In this document: piece after piece, positions 1-6,330 of the stretch | How the letters are laid out: every line of letters begins with the position of its first letter | Numbering within the stretch: position 1 is the first letter of the stretch | Assembly: GCA_029863735.1 (NCBI GenBank) | Contig: JAOTUT010000042.1 | Coordinates: 1-9,234 of the forward strand | From: Ignavibacteria bacterium | GTDB taxonomy: Bacteria; Bacteroidota; Ignavibacteria; Ignavibacteriales; Ignavibacteriaceae | Reading direction: 5' to 3' | Length of the DNA stretch: 9,234 nucleotides | Notes under the pieces: generated by a model | What the model was told of the DNA's origin: nothing | Databases searched by the model: none | The model's input: only the letters and a program-made list of their open reading frames with translations | Program-made: the position numbers and the translations under genes

Positions 1-3
1 TCA

Positions 4-894
4 TTACCTTGTTGTACTATTTGAGTCCTTATAATTTAATAGCTCAATTCCTTCAACAAAAGGCGTTTTAAAACCAAGTAATCTTCCTATGGTTCCAGCT
101 ATATCAATTTGATGATGTATTTCAAAATTCTTTTGTCCTTGAGGTATATTTTTACCAATAGCCAGAAGCATAATATGTTGGCAGCCATCGCAATCACAAC
201 CATGGTCTTTAAAACCATCTGAATGTCTTCCATGATCATTTGTTATAAACAATGTAGTTGTGTTTTTGTAATAAGGATCGTTCTGAATTTTTTGCCAAAG
301 CTGATAAGTTAAATTGTCTGCGTTCGTTAAGGCTTTCACATAATCATCCCAAACACCTGAATGCCCTTTTATATCTGTAGCCGGAAAATTTACCAACATT
401 ATTCTTGGATGGTATTTATCCAAAATTGTAACAAGGCTGTCATAAACATTGTTGTCGTCCCCATCGAAGCAGTTGGTGGAAGCTCCATAATTGATCCCAT
501 AGCCATAGAAAGTACTATAGGCTAATGCATCCAGTTTCTTTTTGCCGGCGACTATAAAACAATCAGTTGCCTTTGCAGTGAATTCTTTCCGGAAATATTC
601 AAATATGGTTGGTTTATTAGGATGTTCAGAACCATCATTTTCAATTACCTGCCACGTTCCGGTTAGTATTGATGCCTGACCGGGATTTGTAGAAGTAATT
701 CCTTCATCAGAAATTCTAAAATTTGTAAAAACAGTACCCAACGGGGCAAGATCATTATACATATGGGGAATATATTTACCATCGGACCCGAATGTTTCGG
801 AGTAGCGAGCACCATCTATCACCACTATTATTACATTTTGGCCAACTATTAATGAAGATAGAAAAAAGAAGAGTAATAAAATTTTGGTTTTCAT
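4..894 (-). CDS. Secreted alkaline-phosphatase-superfamily hydrolase, catalytic domain only
   Basis: This 296-residue exported enzyme is probably a metal-dependent phosphatase or phosphodiesterase; the substrate is unknown. Residues 1-19 are a signal peptide (KTK, then a hydrophobic run ending VGQ). The first metal-binding strand, VVIDGAR with D27, follows at once. The other superfamily positions are visible: T69 in TNPGQ (expected nucleophile), D174 and H178 in TDIKGH, D220-H221 in TNDHGRH, and H260 in HHQIDIAGT. A cysteine cluster (C233, C235, C238) lies just after the DH pair. The gene is a tandem paralogue of the one ending at 1019, colinear and without gaps for roughly the first 200 residues and clearly similar to about residue 285, but it stops there. 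It therefore lacks the Ig-like and sorting domains and should stay in the periplasm. It ends with two adjacent stops, TAA then TGA at bases 1-3. No convincing ribosome site precedes the ATG; the start rests on the signal peptide and on the match to its paralogue. Sulfatase-like activity is a possible alternative. Confidence 0.87.
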   Translation of the reverse strand: MKTKILLLFFFLSSLIVGQNVIIVVIDGARYSETFGSDGKYIPHMYNDLAPLGTVFTNFRISDEGITSTNPGQASILTGTWQVIENDGSEHPNKPTIFEYFRKEFTAKATDCFIVAGKKKLDALAYSTFYGYGINYGASTNCFDGDDNNVYDSLVTILDKYHPRIMLVNFPATDIKGHSGVWDDYVKALTNADNLTYQLWQKIQNDPYYKNTTTLFITNDHGRHSDGFKDHGCDCDGCQHIMLLAIGKNIPQGQKNFEIHHQIDIAGTIGRLLGFKTPFVEGIELLNYKDSNSTTR

Positions 895-1018
895 TAATAC
901 TTTTGATTTTCTTAAAAGAATGCAGTAGTTTCAATATTACTAAAAAAAGCTGCCACAAAGATTAAGAAAAAAAGTCGAAGTATAAAGTAAAGCTGATAAA
1001 ACTGGTATTAAAAAATTA

Positions 1019-2479
1019 TTATTTTATCAAGGTCATTTTCCTCGATTGAACAAATCCATTTGCTTCAAGTTTATACAAGTATAATCCGCTATTAAGTCCA
1101 CTACCGGCAGATTCAGCGTCAAAATTAATTGTGTAAACGCCTGCTTCTTTAAACCCATTGACAAGTTCAGAAACTTGTTCTCCAAGAAGGTTATAAACGG
1201 TAAGCTTTACATTTCCCGACTGTGTAAGTGTAAATGATATTGTTGTCGATGGATTAAATGGATTAGGATAATTCTGACTCAGTTCAAATTTTTGTGGAGA
1301 ACCAAGATCAACTTCAATTACTTTTGAGTACTCAAACTGACCATCTGTGTCAATTTGTTTTAAACGATAGGAAATAATTCCTTGTGTTACGTTTTCATCA
1401 ATAAAAGAATAAAAATTAATAACGTTTGAATTTCCATTTCCTACAACAAAACCTATTTTTCTCCAAATGTCATTCATAGCTTGCCGCTCAACTTCAAAAC
1501 CATAGTTGTTAACTTCAGTTTTTGTTACCCAGGAAAGTTTTACAGTATTACTAATTACATTCGCTGAGAAAGAAAAGAGTTCAACGGGAAGCGGATTGCC
1601 TCCTTCATAGAGACTTGTGCCAATTGCCTGTGGAGTACTAAAGTTTAGCAGATCCCCTACTGTTGGAGCAATATCAGTTTGAAAATGTGGATCTGAATTT
1701 TCTACCCCCGGTGTTACATTCTTTCCAATAGCCAACAACATAATATGTTCGCATCCCTCACAGTCATCCCCGTGGTTTTGAAATCCACCATGTGCATCAT
1801 CGTGTCTTCCATGGTCATTAGTTACAAATAATGTTGTATTAGCTGGATTATATCCATAATCGCCTGCCTGAATGTGCTGCCATAATTGATAAACCAGATT
1901 ATCAGCGTTAGTTAATGCGTTTACATAATTATTGAATACACCGCCATGCCCTTGTCTGTCTGTATCAGACAGACTTACCAGTATCAGATTTGGACTGATA
2001 GTATCCATTACAGCGATCAAATTATTGTAAACAGCGATATCATAAATATCTGCGCAAATTGATATGGCTCCGTAACTCGATCCATAACCTGGATCGTTGC
2101 TGTAAGAAAGGATGCCCAATTTGGCTTTACCACCAATAATATAATTGTCTGTATCGCTGCTCGCTAACTCCATTCTAAAGTACTCAAATAATGTTGGTTT
2201 TGTTGGTCTTTGCGAACCATCGTTTGCGATTTGCTGCCACGTTCCTGATAAAATTGTTCCGTGTCCGGGGTTTGTTTCAGTTTTACCTACATCGGCAATT
2301 CTAAAATTATTGTAAATGTAACCGGAAGGACGAAGGTCATCGTACATATGAGGGATATAAGTATTACCGCCGCCAAAAGTTTCAGAGTATCGCGCACCAT
2401 CTATCACTACAATGATAACATTCTGAGCAAGAAGGAAATTTGTTGCTAGAATTAAAAGAAGTACCAGTATTTTTTTCAT
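1019..2479 (-). CDS. Alkaline-phosphatase-superfamily hydrolase with Ig-like and T9SS sorting domains
   Basis: This 486-residue exported enzyme is predicted to be moved across the outer membrane by type IX secretion. Residues 1-18 are a signal peptide ending LLA before Q19. Residues 19 to about 290 form the catalytic domain, with D27 (VVIDGAR), T69 (TNPGHGT, expected nucleophile), D174 and H178 (DRQGH), D222-H223 (NDHGRH) and H265 (HFQTDIAPT). This is the complete two-metal set of the phosphodiesterase/phosphatase superfamily. A CEGC motif (C240, C243) sits between the DH pair and H265. Residues 297-391 are an Ig/FN3-like linker domain starting PLPVELFSF. Residues 398-486 are the sorting domain, with QNYPNPFNP at 402-410 and the ending RKMTLIK. 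The ATG is preceded by GGGGAG about 8 bases upstream, a good ribosome site. The paralogue lies 124 bp downstream on the same strand, so co-transcription is possible. Substrate is unknown; a phosphodiester or phosphate ester is the best guess. Confidence 0.9.
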   Translation of the reverse strand: MKKILVLLLILATNFLLAQNVIIVVIDGARYSETFGGGNTYIPHMYDDLRPSGYIYNNFRIADVGKTETNPGHGTILSGTWQQIANDGSQRPTKPTLFEYFRMELASSDTDNYIIGGKAKLGILSYSNDPGYGSSYGAISICADIYDIAVYNNLIAVMDTISPNLILVSLSDTDRQGHGGVFNNYVNALTNADNLVYQLWQHIQAGDYGYNPANTTLFVTNDHGRHDDAHGGFQNHGDDCEGCEHIMLLAIGKNVTPGVENSDPHFQTDIAPTVGDLLNFSTPQAIGTSLYEGGNPLPVELFSFSANVISNTVKLSWVTKTEVNNYGFEVERQAMNDIWRKIGFVVGNGNSNVINFYSFIDENVTQGIISYRLKQIDTDGQFEYSKVIEVDLGSPQKFELSQNYPNPFNPSTTISFTLTQSGNVKLTVYNLLGEQVSELVNGFKEAGVYTINFDAESAGSGLNSGLYLYKLEANGFVQSRKMTLIK

Positions 2480-2648
2480 TATGAACTCCCCGAAATATTT
2501 AATATAACTTATCCTGGAAATAATGTAAGAAATTAAAATGAGAAAATCTTTAAGAATCTAATTAATTTATTTTAAAGAAAGGAAGAATTTTGAAAACGAA
2601 ATATAATCACTCTTTTTTAGCTCTTTAAAAGAGATCCAAAATTATAAA

Positions 2649-2667
2649 GCCCCGAAAAGATCGGGGC
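2649..2667 (-). terminator. Stem-loop with T-rich tail after the metalloprotease pseudogene
   Basis: GCCCCGA (2649-2655) pairs perfectly with TCGGGGC (2661-2667) around a 5-base loop. Read on the minus strand, the GC-rich stem is followed by TTTATAATTTT, a moderate T tract. It lies about 70 bp past the pseudogene stop and well before the next minus-strand start at 2479, so it probably insulated the two genes. The plus-strand tail (aaattg) is a poor terminator tail. Confidence 0.65.
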
Positions 2668-2698
2668 AAATTGTTAATTGTTTCTTTGGAGATTCTTC

Positions 2699-2714
2699 TC
2701 CCGCAAAGACGGGA
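2699..2714 (-). other. Short GC hairpin in the 3' untranslated region of the pseudogene
   Basis: TCCCG (2699-2703) pairs with CGGGA (2710-2714) around CAAAGA. It starts about 20 bp after the pseudogene stop codon on the minus strand and has no T tract, so it is not a terminator by itself. It may be an RNA-stabilising or processing hairpin ahead of the terminator-like stem at 2649-2667, or part of a dispersed repeat. Its five-base-pair stem is short enough to be chance. Confidence 0.35.
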
Positions 2715-2734
2715 TCAGGATGATTACTTCACAA

Positions 2735-4314
2735 TCACTTAATAAGCAGCATTTTCCTGTTTTCTACTTTTTGTTCAGTTGCAAGTCGATAAAAATAAAT
2801 TCCACTTGAGAGACTGGTTGCATTAAACTCCGCTTCATAAACATTGGCGCCATCTGCAATTCCGTTAAATAGAGTCGCAACTTCATTTCCAATTACATCA
2901 TAAATTTTTAATTCCGCGTTTTGGGTTTCTGCTAATGCAAATTTGATTGTAGTAGTTGGATTAAAAGGATTGGGATAATTCTGTTCAAGCACAAATCCTT
3001 CCGGAATATTACCAGCATCGACTTCAATAACATTGCTGTATTCAAACTGACCATCAGTGTCGATCTGTTTTAAACGGTAAGCGTAACCACCATATTGAGC
3101 ATTGTTATCTGTGTACTTGTACTCTTTCGGTGAGTTTGAATTACCGTTACCTTCTACGAACCCAATCTTTGAGAATTGCGAATATCGTTTTTCAGAATTT
3201 GGATTTATTTCAGAACGCTCGATCTCGAAGCCGTAATTGGAAACTTCCGTCTCTGTTCTCCAGTCAAGTTTAATTCCCCCGCTCCAAAAACTTTTGCTGT
3301 GAAGGAGGAAAGTTCGACGGGGAGCGGCTGATAAATTGTCCAACCATTGTCTTTTAATAGTCCCCTGGTAATATAACCCGGATGGTGAATCGCCTCCGCT
3401 GAACCTATTGCAAAAGTCATTAGCGAATTAATGTCACCTGCGGGATAAGTTGTTTCATCCCAATGTGAATAACTTGAACCCTGAACCCAGGTTGCAGGCG
3501 TATATAATTTTGGATTAGTCCCGCCGTTTCCGATTACTGCGTTAGCACCATCGAAAAAAATATTATTACTTGTAAGCTGTGTGCCGAGCGGAACAGAAGG
3601 ATTAGGGAAAAGTGTAGTATTAAGTAACCGTTGATTGCTCCGATTCACAGCATATGTGTCATAGACATACGGGAAACCTTGAGCTCCCACAACTGCCTAC
3701 ACCGCCAGAGACGGTCATAGAACCGGCAAATCCCAAACCGTGAATAATTTCGTGAAGAACTACAGAAACAAAATCATACTGTCCGCTAGGAGGGAGACTG
3801 TCCGTTCAAAATACCAATTAGGAAAAGTACTGTTAAAATTTGCATTTATATCGTGATCGGGAACCGAAAGATCAAATCCGGCTAATGCATTTGCAAGAGC
3901 TGCGGGATACCAGGTATTGCTTAGCGGTGCGGATGGAAAATTCGCTGCAATATAATTAGCTCCAGCCGAACCTAAAACGCCGGATGGTAATGGAGTCCAA
4001 TTTGCGATCAACTAAATTGTTACGGCTGATGTAATTTCAGTTTCTATAATATCAACAGCATATTGAAAATCAGTTTGCGCTTCAGCAGAAAAACCATTGT
4101 AAGTTACATTTATAGTGACAGTTCTTATTAGGTTTTCCCTTGGTGTTGACCTGAAATACAATGGGAATTCAACATAAGTAATGTAATCTTTATCCTCAGC
4201 AATTAATATACAAGATATATGATCATTCTGAGCAAAGCTTAAATTACCTATGAATACTGGGAACAAAAGAACAGATATTAAAAATTTGAAATATGTAAGT
4301 GAAATTCTCATCAT
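2735..4314 (-). pseudogene. Decayed secreted zinc metalloprotease with T9SS sorting domain
   Basis: One former gene is spread over three reading frames. The first piece (4314-4012) encodes a signal peptide ending FAQ and stops at TAG (4012-4014). The same frame continues with LIANWTPLPSGVLGSAGANY up to NWYFE. There a base is missing near 3806-3808, where restoring one G gives NWYFGTD. The shifted frame carries GQYDFVSVVLHEIIHGLGFAG, with the HExxH zinc motif at 3740-3754. An extra base near 3689 breaks the frame again (W-G-A-Q when removed). The next frame runs through SYSHWDETTYPAG to PLPVELSSFTAKVFGAG, where one G is missing from the C5 run at 3276-3280. The last frame finishes an Ig-like domain and the QNYPNPFNP sorting domain. 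Correcting the three indels gives 1581 bases, exactly 527 codons, which supports the reconstruction. AGGAAG lies just before ATGATG, so the second ATG (4311) may be the true start. The usual third metzincin ligand is a Gly here; the His of SHWD is a candidate third ligand (inference). Sequencing error is a less likely alternative. Confidence 0.87.
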
Positions 4315-4452
4315 TTACTTCCTATTTTTTTAATTTATTCCAACCTAAATTGAAAATAAAATTTTAGGATAGATAATGCAACAAATTTTTAATAAACTTT
4401 AGTGAAGAAAATTTATCCTGCAATAAAATAAGATATTAAAAGGATAATTAGG
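4315..4452. promoter_or_regulatory. Divergent intergenic region, presumed promoters
   Basis: These 138 bp separate the start of the minus-strand metalloprotease pseudogene from the plus-strand epimerase, so promoters for both should lie here. The DNA is very AT-rich. I could not pick out a convincing Bacteroidota-type -33/-7 pair or a sigma-70 pair on either strand. The only clear signals are ribosome sites at the edges: AGGAAG by the pseudogene start and AAAAGGA by the epimerase start. Confidence 0.35.
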
Positions 4453-5418
4453 ATGAAAAAAATCATAATTACTGGCGCAACAGGTTCAATCGGGCACAGA
4501 CTAGTGAGGGAGTTAACTGCAAGAGGAGATGAAGTAATTGTCTTCACTCGCGATCCTGAAAAAGCTGCTAAGAAAATATCAAGTAAAACAAAGATTGTCA
4601 AGTGGGACTACGAAAGTTTGGATGATCCGTCTTCATTGCATTACGCCGGAACAAGTTGGATGCATGAGTTGAATGGTGTAGATGCGGTGGTTCATCTGGC
4701 AGGTGCAAACCTCGGTGCTAAAAGATGGAACGCCGAATATAAAAAACTTGCTTATGACAGCAGAATAATAAGCACAAGAAATTTAGTTGAAGCAATCAAG
4801 TCAGTTGAGCCTGCCTACCGGACAGGCAGGCAAAAACCGAAAGTATTCATCTGTTCTTCTGCAGTTGGTATTTATGGGAACAGGTATGATGAAATCCTTG
4901 ATGAAAAAAGTTCTCCTGCCAATAACTACCTTTCAGATTTATGCAGAGACTGGGAAGCAGAAGCAGAAAAAGCTGAAGAGATTGGATTAAGAAGAGTAAG
5001 CATCAGAACAGGATTAGTGTTAGATAAGAACGAGGGATTGTTAAAAAAAATGCTTCCAACGTTTAAATTATTTCTAGGCGGTTATCTCGGAAACGGCAAG
5101 CAATGGTTCCCGTGGATTCATATTGATGATATAGTTGGAATTTATCTGCACGTAATTGATAATGCAAATATTAAAGGAGCATTAAATGCAGCATCACTGG
5201 GAATTGTAGCGAACAAAGAATTTTCTAAAACACTTGGAAAAATTTTAAGCAAACCAGCTTTATTACCCGTTCCAAAATTTATTTTACCGATAGTTAGCGG
5301 CGAACTTGGCTATTATGTAACGGTTAGCCAGAGAATATCCGTGGATAAAATTTTGAATTCAGGTTACAAATTTAAGTTTGAAAACCTGCAGGAAGCTTTG
5401 AACGATTTGTTAAACTAA
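4453..5418 (+). CDS. NAD(P)-dependent epimerase/SDR family protein, TIGR01777 (YfcH-like)
   Basis: This 321-residue cytoplasmic protein belongs to the extended short-chain dehydrogenase/reductase family of the TIGR01777 type. Members are widespread and their substrate is generally unknown. The Rossmann nucleotide motif is GATGSIG at residues 8-14. It is followed by DAVVHLAGANLGAKRW (77-92), VFICSSAVGIYG (131-142), the LSDLCRDWEAEA segment (160-171), RTGLVL, and PWIHIDDIVGIYLHVI (220-235). All are typical of the family, and about 300 residues is the normal length. AAAAGGA lies about 8 bases before the ATG and supports the start. The oddity is at residues 119-127 (EPAYRTGRQ): bases 4809-4831 are a strong palindrome and appear as an in-frame insert in a loop where relatives run directly into KPKVF. 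The gene stands alone on the plus strand; its stop overlaps that of the convergent lipoprotein gene. No job can be read from its neighbours. Confidence 0.9.
   Translation: MKKIIITGATGSIGHRLVRELTARGDEVIVFTRDPEKAAKKISSKTKIVKWDYESLDDPSSLHYAGTSWMHELNGVDAVVHLAGANLGAKRWNAEYKKLAYDSRIISTRNLVEAIKSVEPAYRTGRQKPKVFICSSAVGIYGNRYDEILDEKSSPANNYLSDLCRDWEAEAEKAEEIGLRRVSIRTGLVLDKNEGLLKKMLPTFKLFLGGYLGNGKQWFPWIHIDDIVGIYLHVIDNANIKGALNAASLGIVANKEFSKTLGKILSKPALLPVPKFILPIVSGELGYYVTVSQRISVDKILNSGYKFKFENLQEALNDLLN
4809..4831. repeat. Palindromic repeat element inside the epimerase gene
   Basis: GCCTGCCT (4809-4816) and AGGCAGGC (4824-4831) are a perfect 8-base inverted repeat around ACCGGAC, whose centre CCGG is itself palindromic. 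The element is much richer in GC than its surroundings. It encodes EPAYRTGRQ in the epimerase frame, with no frame break. Its shape, composition and position in a family-variable loop suggest a mobile or dispersed palindromic (REP-like) unit rather than ancestral coding sequence. No second copy occurs in this window. Confidence 0.6.
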
Positions 5419-5990
5419 AATTCTAAATTAAATTGACTCAGTAATCTGATTGGCGAATTAAGAACAACATCCTCTAATTGGCCATCTAACATTCGCTTAC
5501 CATTAAGTTGTTCCATATTCAAAATAAAACTGCCATTGACATGTTCAGCGTTACTTTCTTCGATTACAAGCGTTGCTGACACCCCTTCAAAATTATAACG
5601 AGCAAAATCACCATTGTTCTTAATTAGCTCATAATTTCCATAAGCAGAACTTATTTCTTCATTTGTTAAAATATATTGCCCTGTCGGAAAAATACCATTC
5701 TGCGATACGAAAGGTATATCTAATTGTAAAGATGCTTGTTCTCTTTGAGAATCATTAAAAGTTTTCACATTTAACTGCAGGTCTAAGAGGTAAGAATCAT
5801 TTTCTTGATTAACTATCTTTATGCTTTTCGAAAATTCCGAAATATCCTTAGCAAAACTAACATTAAGCCCGCCACTATACTCCAGAGTTGCATTGTATTG
5901 ATTGGATGATGTGGAATCTGTTACTGTGGATTCACAGGCAGATAAAATGATAACTGCTGACAGCAAAATAAAAAATAAATTGAACTTCAT
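5415..5990 (-). CDS. Predicted lipoprotein of unknown function
   Basis: This is a 191-residue exported lipoprotein that I do not recognise. It starts MKFNLFFILLSAVIILSAC. The hydrophobic run ends in a lipobox L16-S17-A18-C19, so C19 should be lipidated, and the next residue (E20) is not the Asp that signals inner-membrane retention in enterobacteria. The mature part begins with a Ser/Thr/Asn-rich spacer, followed by alternating hydrophobic and polar segments that look beta-rich. There are no obvious catalytic motifs and no cysteines other than C19. An in-frame ATG 36 bases upstream (6026) is rejected as the start: the chosen ATG has AAAGGAG six bases before it and puts the signal peptide at the very N-terminus. 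The stop is TAG and overlaps the epimerase stop on the other strand. It may be transcribed alone, with a long upstream region. It could be a cell-surface or periplasmic beta-sandwich protein, but this is speculative. Confidence 0.8.
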   Translation of the reverse strand: MKFNLFFILLSAVIILSACESTVTDSTSSNQYNATLEYSGGLNVSFAKDISEFSKSIKIVNQENDSYLLDLQLNVKTFNDSQREQASLQLDIPFVSQNGIFPTGQYILTNEEISSAYGNYELIKNNGDFARYNFEGVSATLVIEESNAEHVNGSFILNMEQLNGKRMLDGQLEDVVLNSPIRLLSQFNLEF

Positions 5991-6204
5991 TGCTGACTCC
6001 TTTCTGTTGTTAAAATGAAATAGCATTCAAATAACAGGCCAATAGAATTGCTTTATTAATTTACTGAATGAGATAGTTAAATAATCTCCTGTATGATTAT
6101 ATGAACATTACCCGCTCAAATTAAAATACAATAAAAATTTTTGTTGATCATACTTTAATTTAGTAATTCACTACCTGAAATAAACAAAATTCCTGACAAT
6201 GGCT

Positions 6205-6231
6205 GATTAATGTATTAATCAATTAATACAT
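6205..6231. repeat. Overlapping AT-rich palindromes, possible operator
   Basis: ATGTATTAAT (6210-6219) and ATTAATACAT (6222-6231) are perfect 10-base inverted arms separated by CA. A second palindrome overlaps it: GATTAAT (6205-6211) with ATTAATC (6214-6220). The unit ATTAAT thus recurs three times in alternating orientation. It lies about 215 bp upstream of the lipoprotein ATG and downstream of the ahcY terminator, so if it is a protein-binding site it more likely serves the lipoprotein gene. AT-rich palindromes arise by chance more often than GC-rich ones. Confidence 0.4.
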
Positions 6232-6284
6232 ATCAAAATTAATAGTAAGTAACAACTACAAATTAAAGTTTATTTAAAATAAAA

Positions 6285-6310
6285 ATGCCGCTTATAAATT
6301 AAAGCGGCAT
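6285..6310 (-). terminator. Rho-independent terminator of the metK-ahcY unit
   Basis: ATGCCGCTT (6285-6293) pairs perfectly over nine bases with AAGCGGCAT (6302-6310) around an 8-base loop. On the minus strand the stem is followed directly by TTTTATTTTAAAT, a good T tract. It begins about 20 bp past the ahcY stop codon, the usual position for an intrinsic terminator. The plus-strand tail (attaac) is weak, so it acts mainly on minus-strand transcription. Confidence 0.85.
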
Positions 6311-6330
6311 ATTAACAGAACGATTATTTC

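Larger units (their letters stand above)
5991..6330. other. 340-bp non-coding region between lipoprotein gene and ahcY
   Basis: I find no credible coding frame here. The region holds the lipoprotein ribosome site at its left end and the ahcY terminator at its right end (6285-6310). A strong AT-rich palindrome cluster lies at 6205-6231. The promoter for the lipoprotein gene should be in the left two thirds, reading on the minus strand, but no confident promoter boxes could be assigned. Confidence 0.5.

Noticed and set aside
776..958. Minus-strand open frame overlapping the start of the short hydrolase
   Set aside because: It is a shifted frame over the signal-peptide region and holds no recognisable domain.
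2261..2449. Plus-strand open frame opposite the N-terminal part of the long hydrolase
   Set aside because: It is antisense to the conserved catalytic core; no signal of independent coding.
2735..4314. Three or four separate small genes in place of the metalloprotease
   Set aside because: The pieces are consecutive parts of one protein family: signal peptide, HExxH domain, Ig-like domain and sorting tail. They join exactly after single-base corrections, and the middle pieces lack proper starts.
4413..4601. Minus-strand open frame with hydrophobic residues opposite the epimerase start
   Set aside because: It is antisense to conserved Rossmann-fold codons, and the hydrophobic character is a by-product of that sequence. 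No ribosome site or family resemblance.
4787..4990. Plus-strand open frame of 67 codons inside the epimerase gene, reading SLPTGQAGKN across the palindrome
   Set aside because: It lies wholly within a well-supported gene in another frame and has no family features. Its only notable part comes from translating the palindromic repeat.
5991..6026. Twelve-residue N-terminal extension of the lipoprotein from an upstream ATG
   Set aside because: It would place a polar stretch before the signal peptide. The internal ATG at 5990 has an ideal AAAGGAG site, which the extension would have to translate through.
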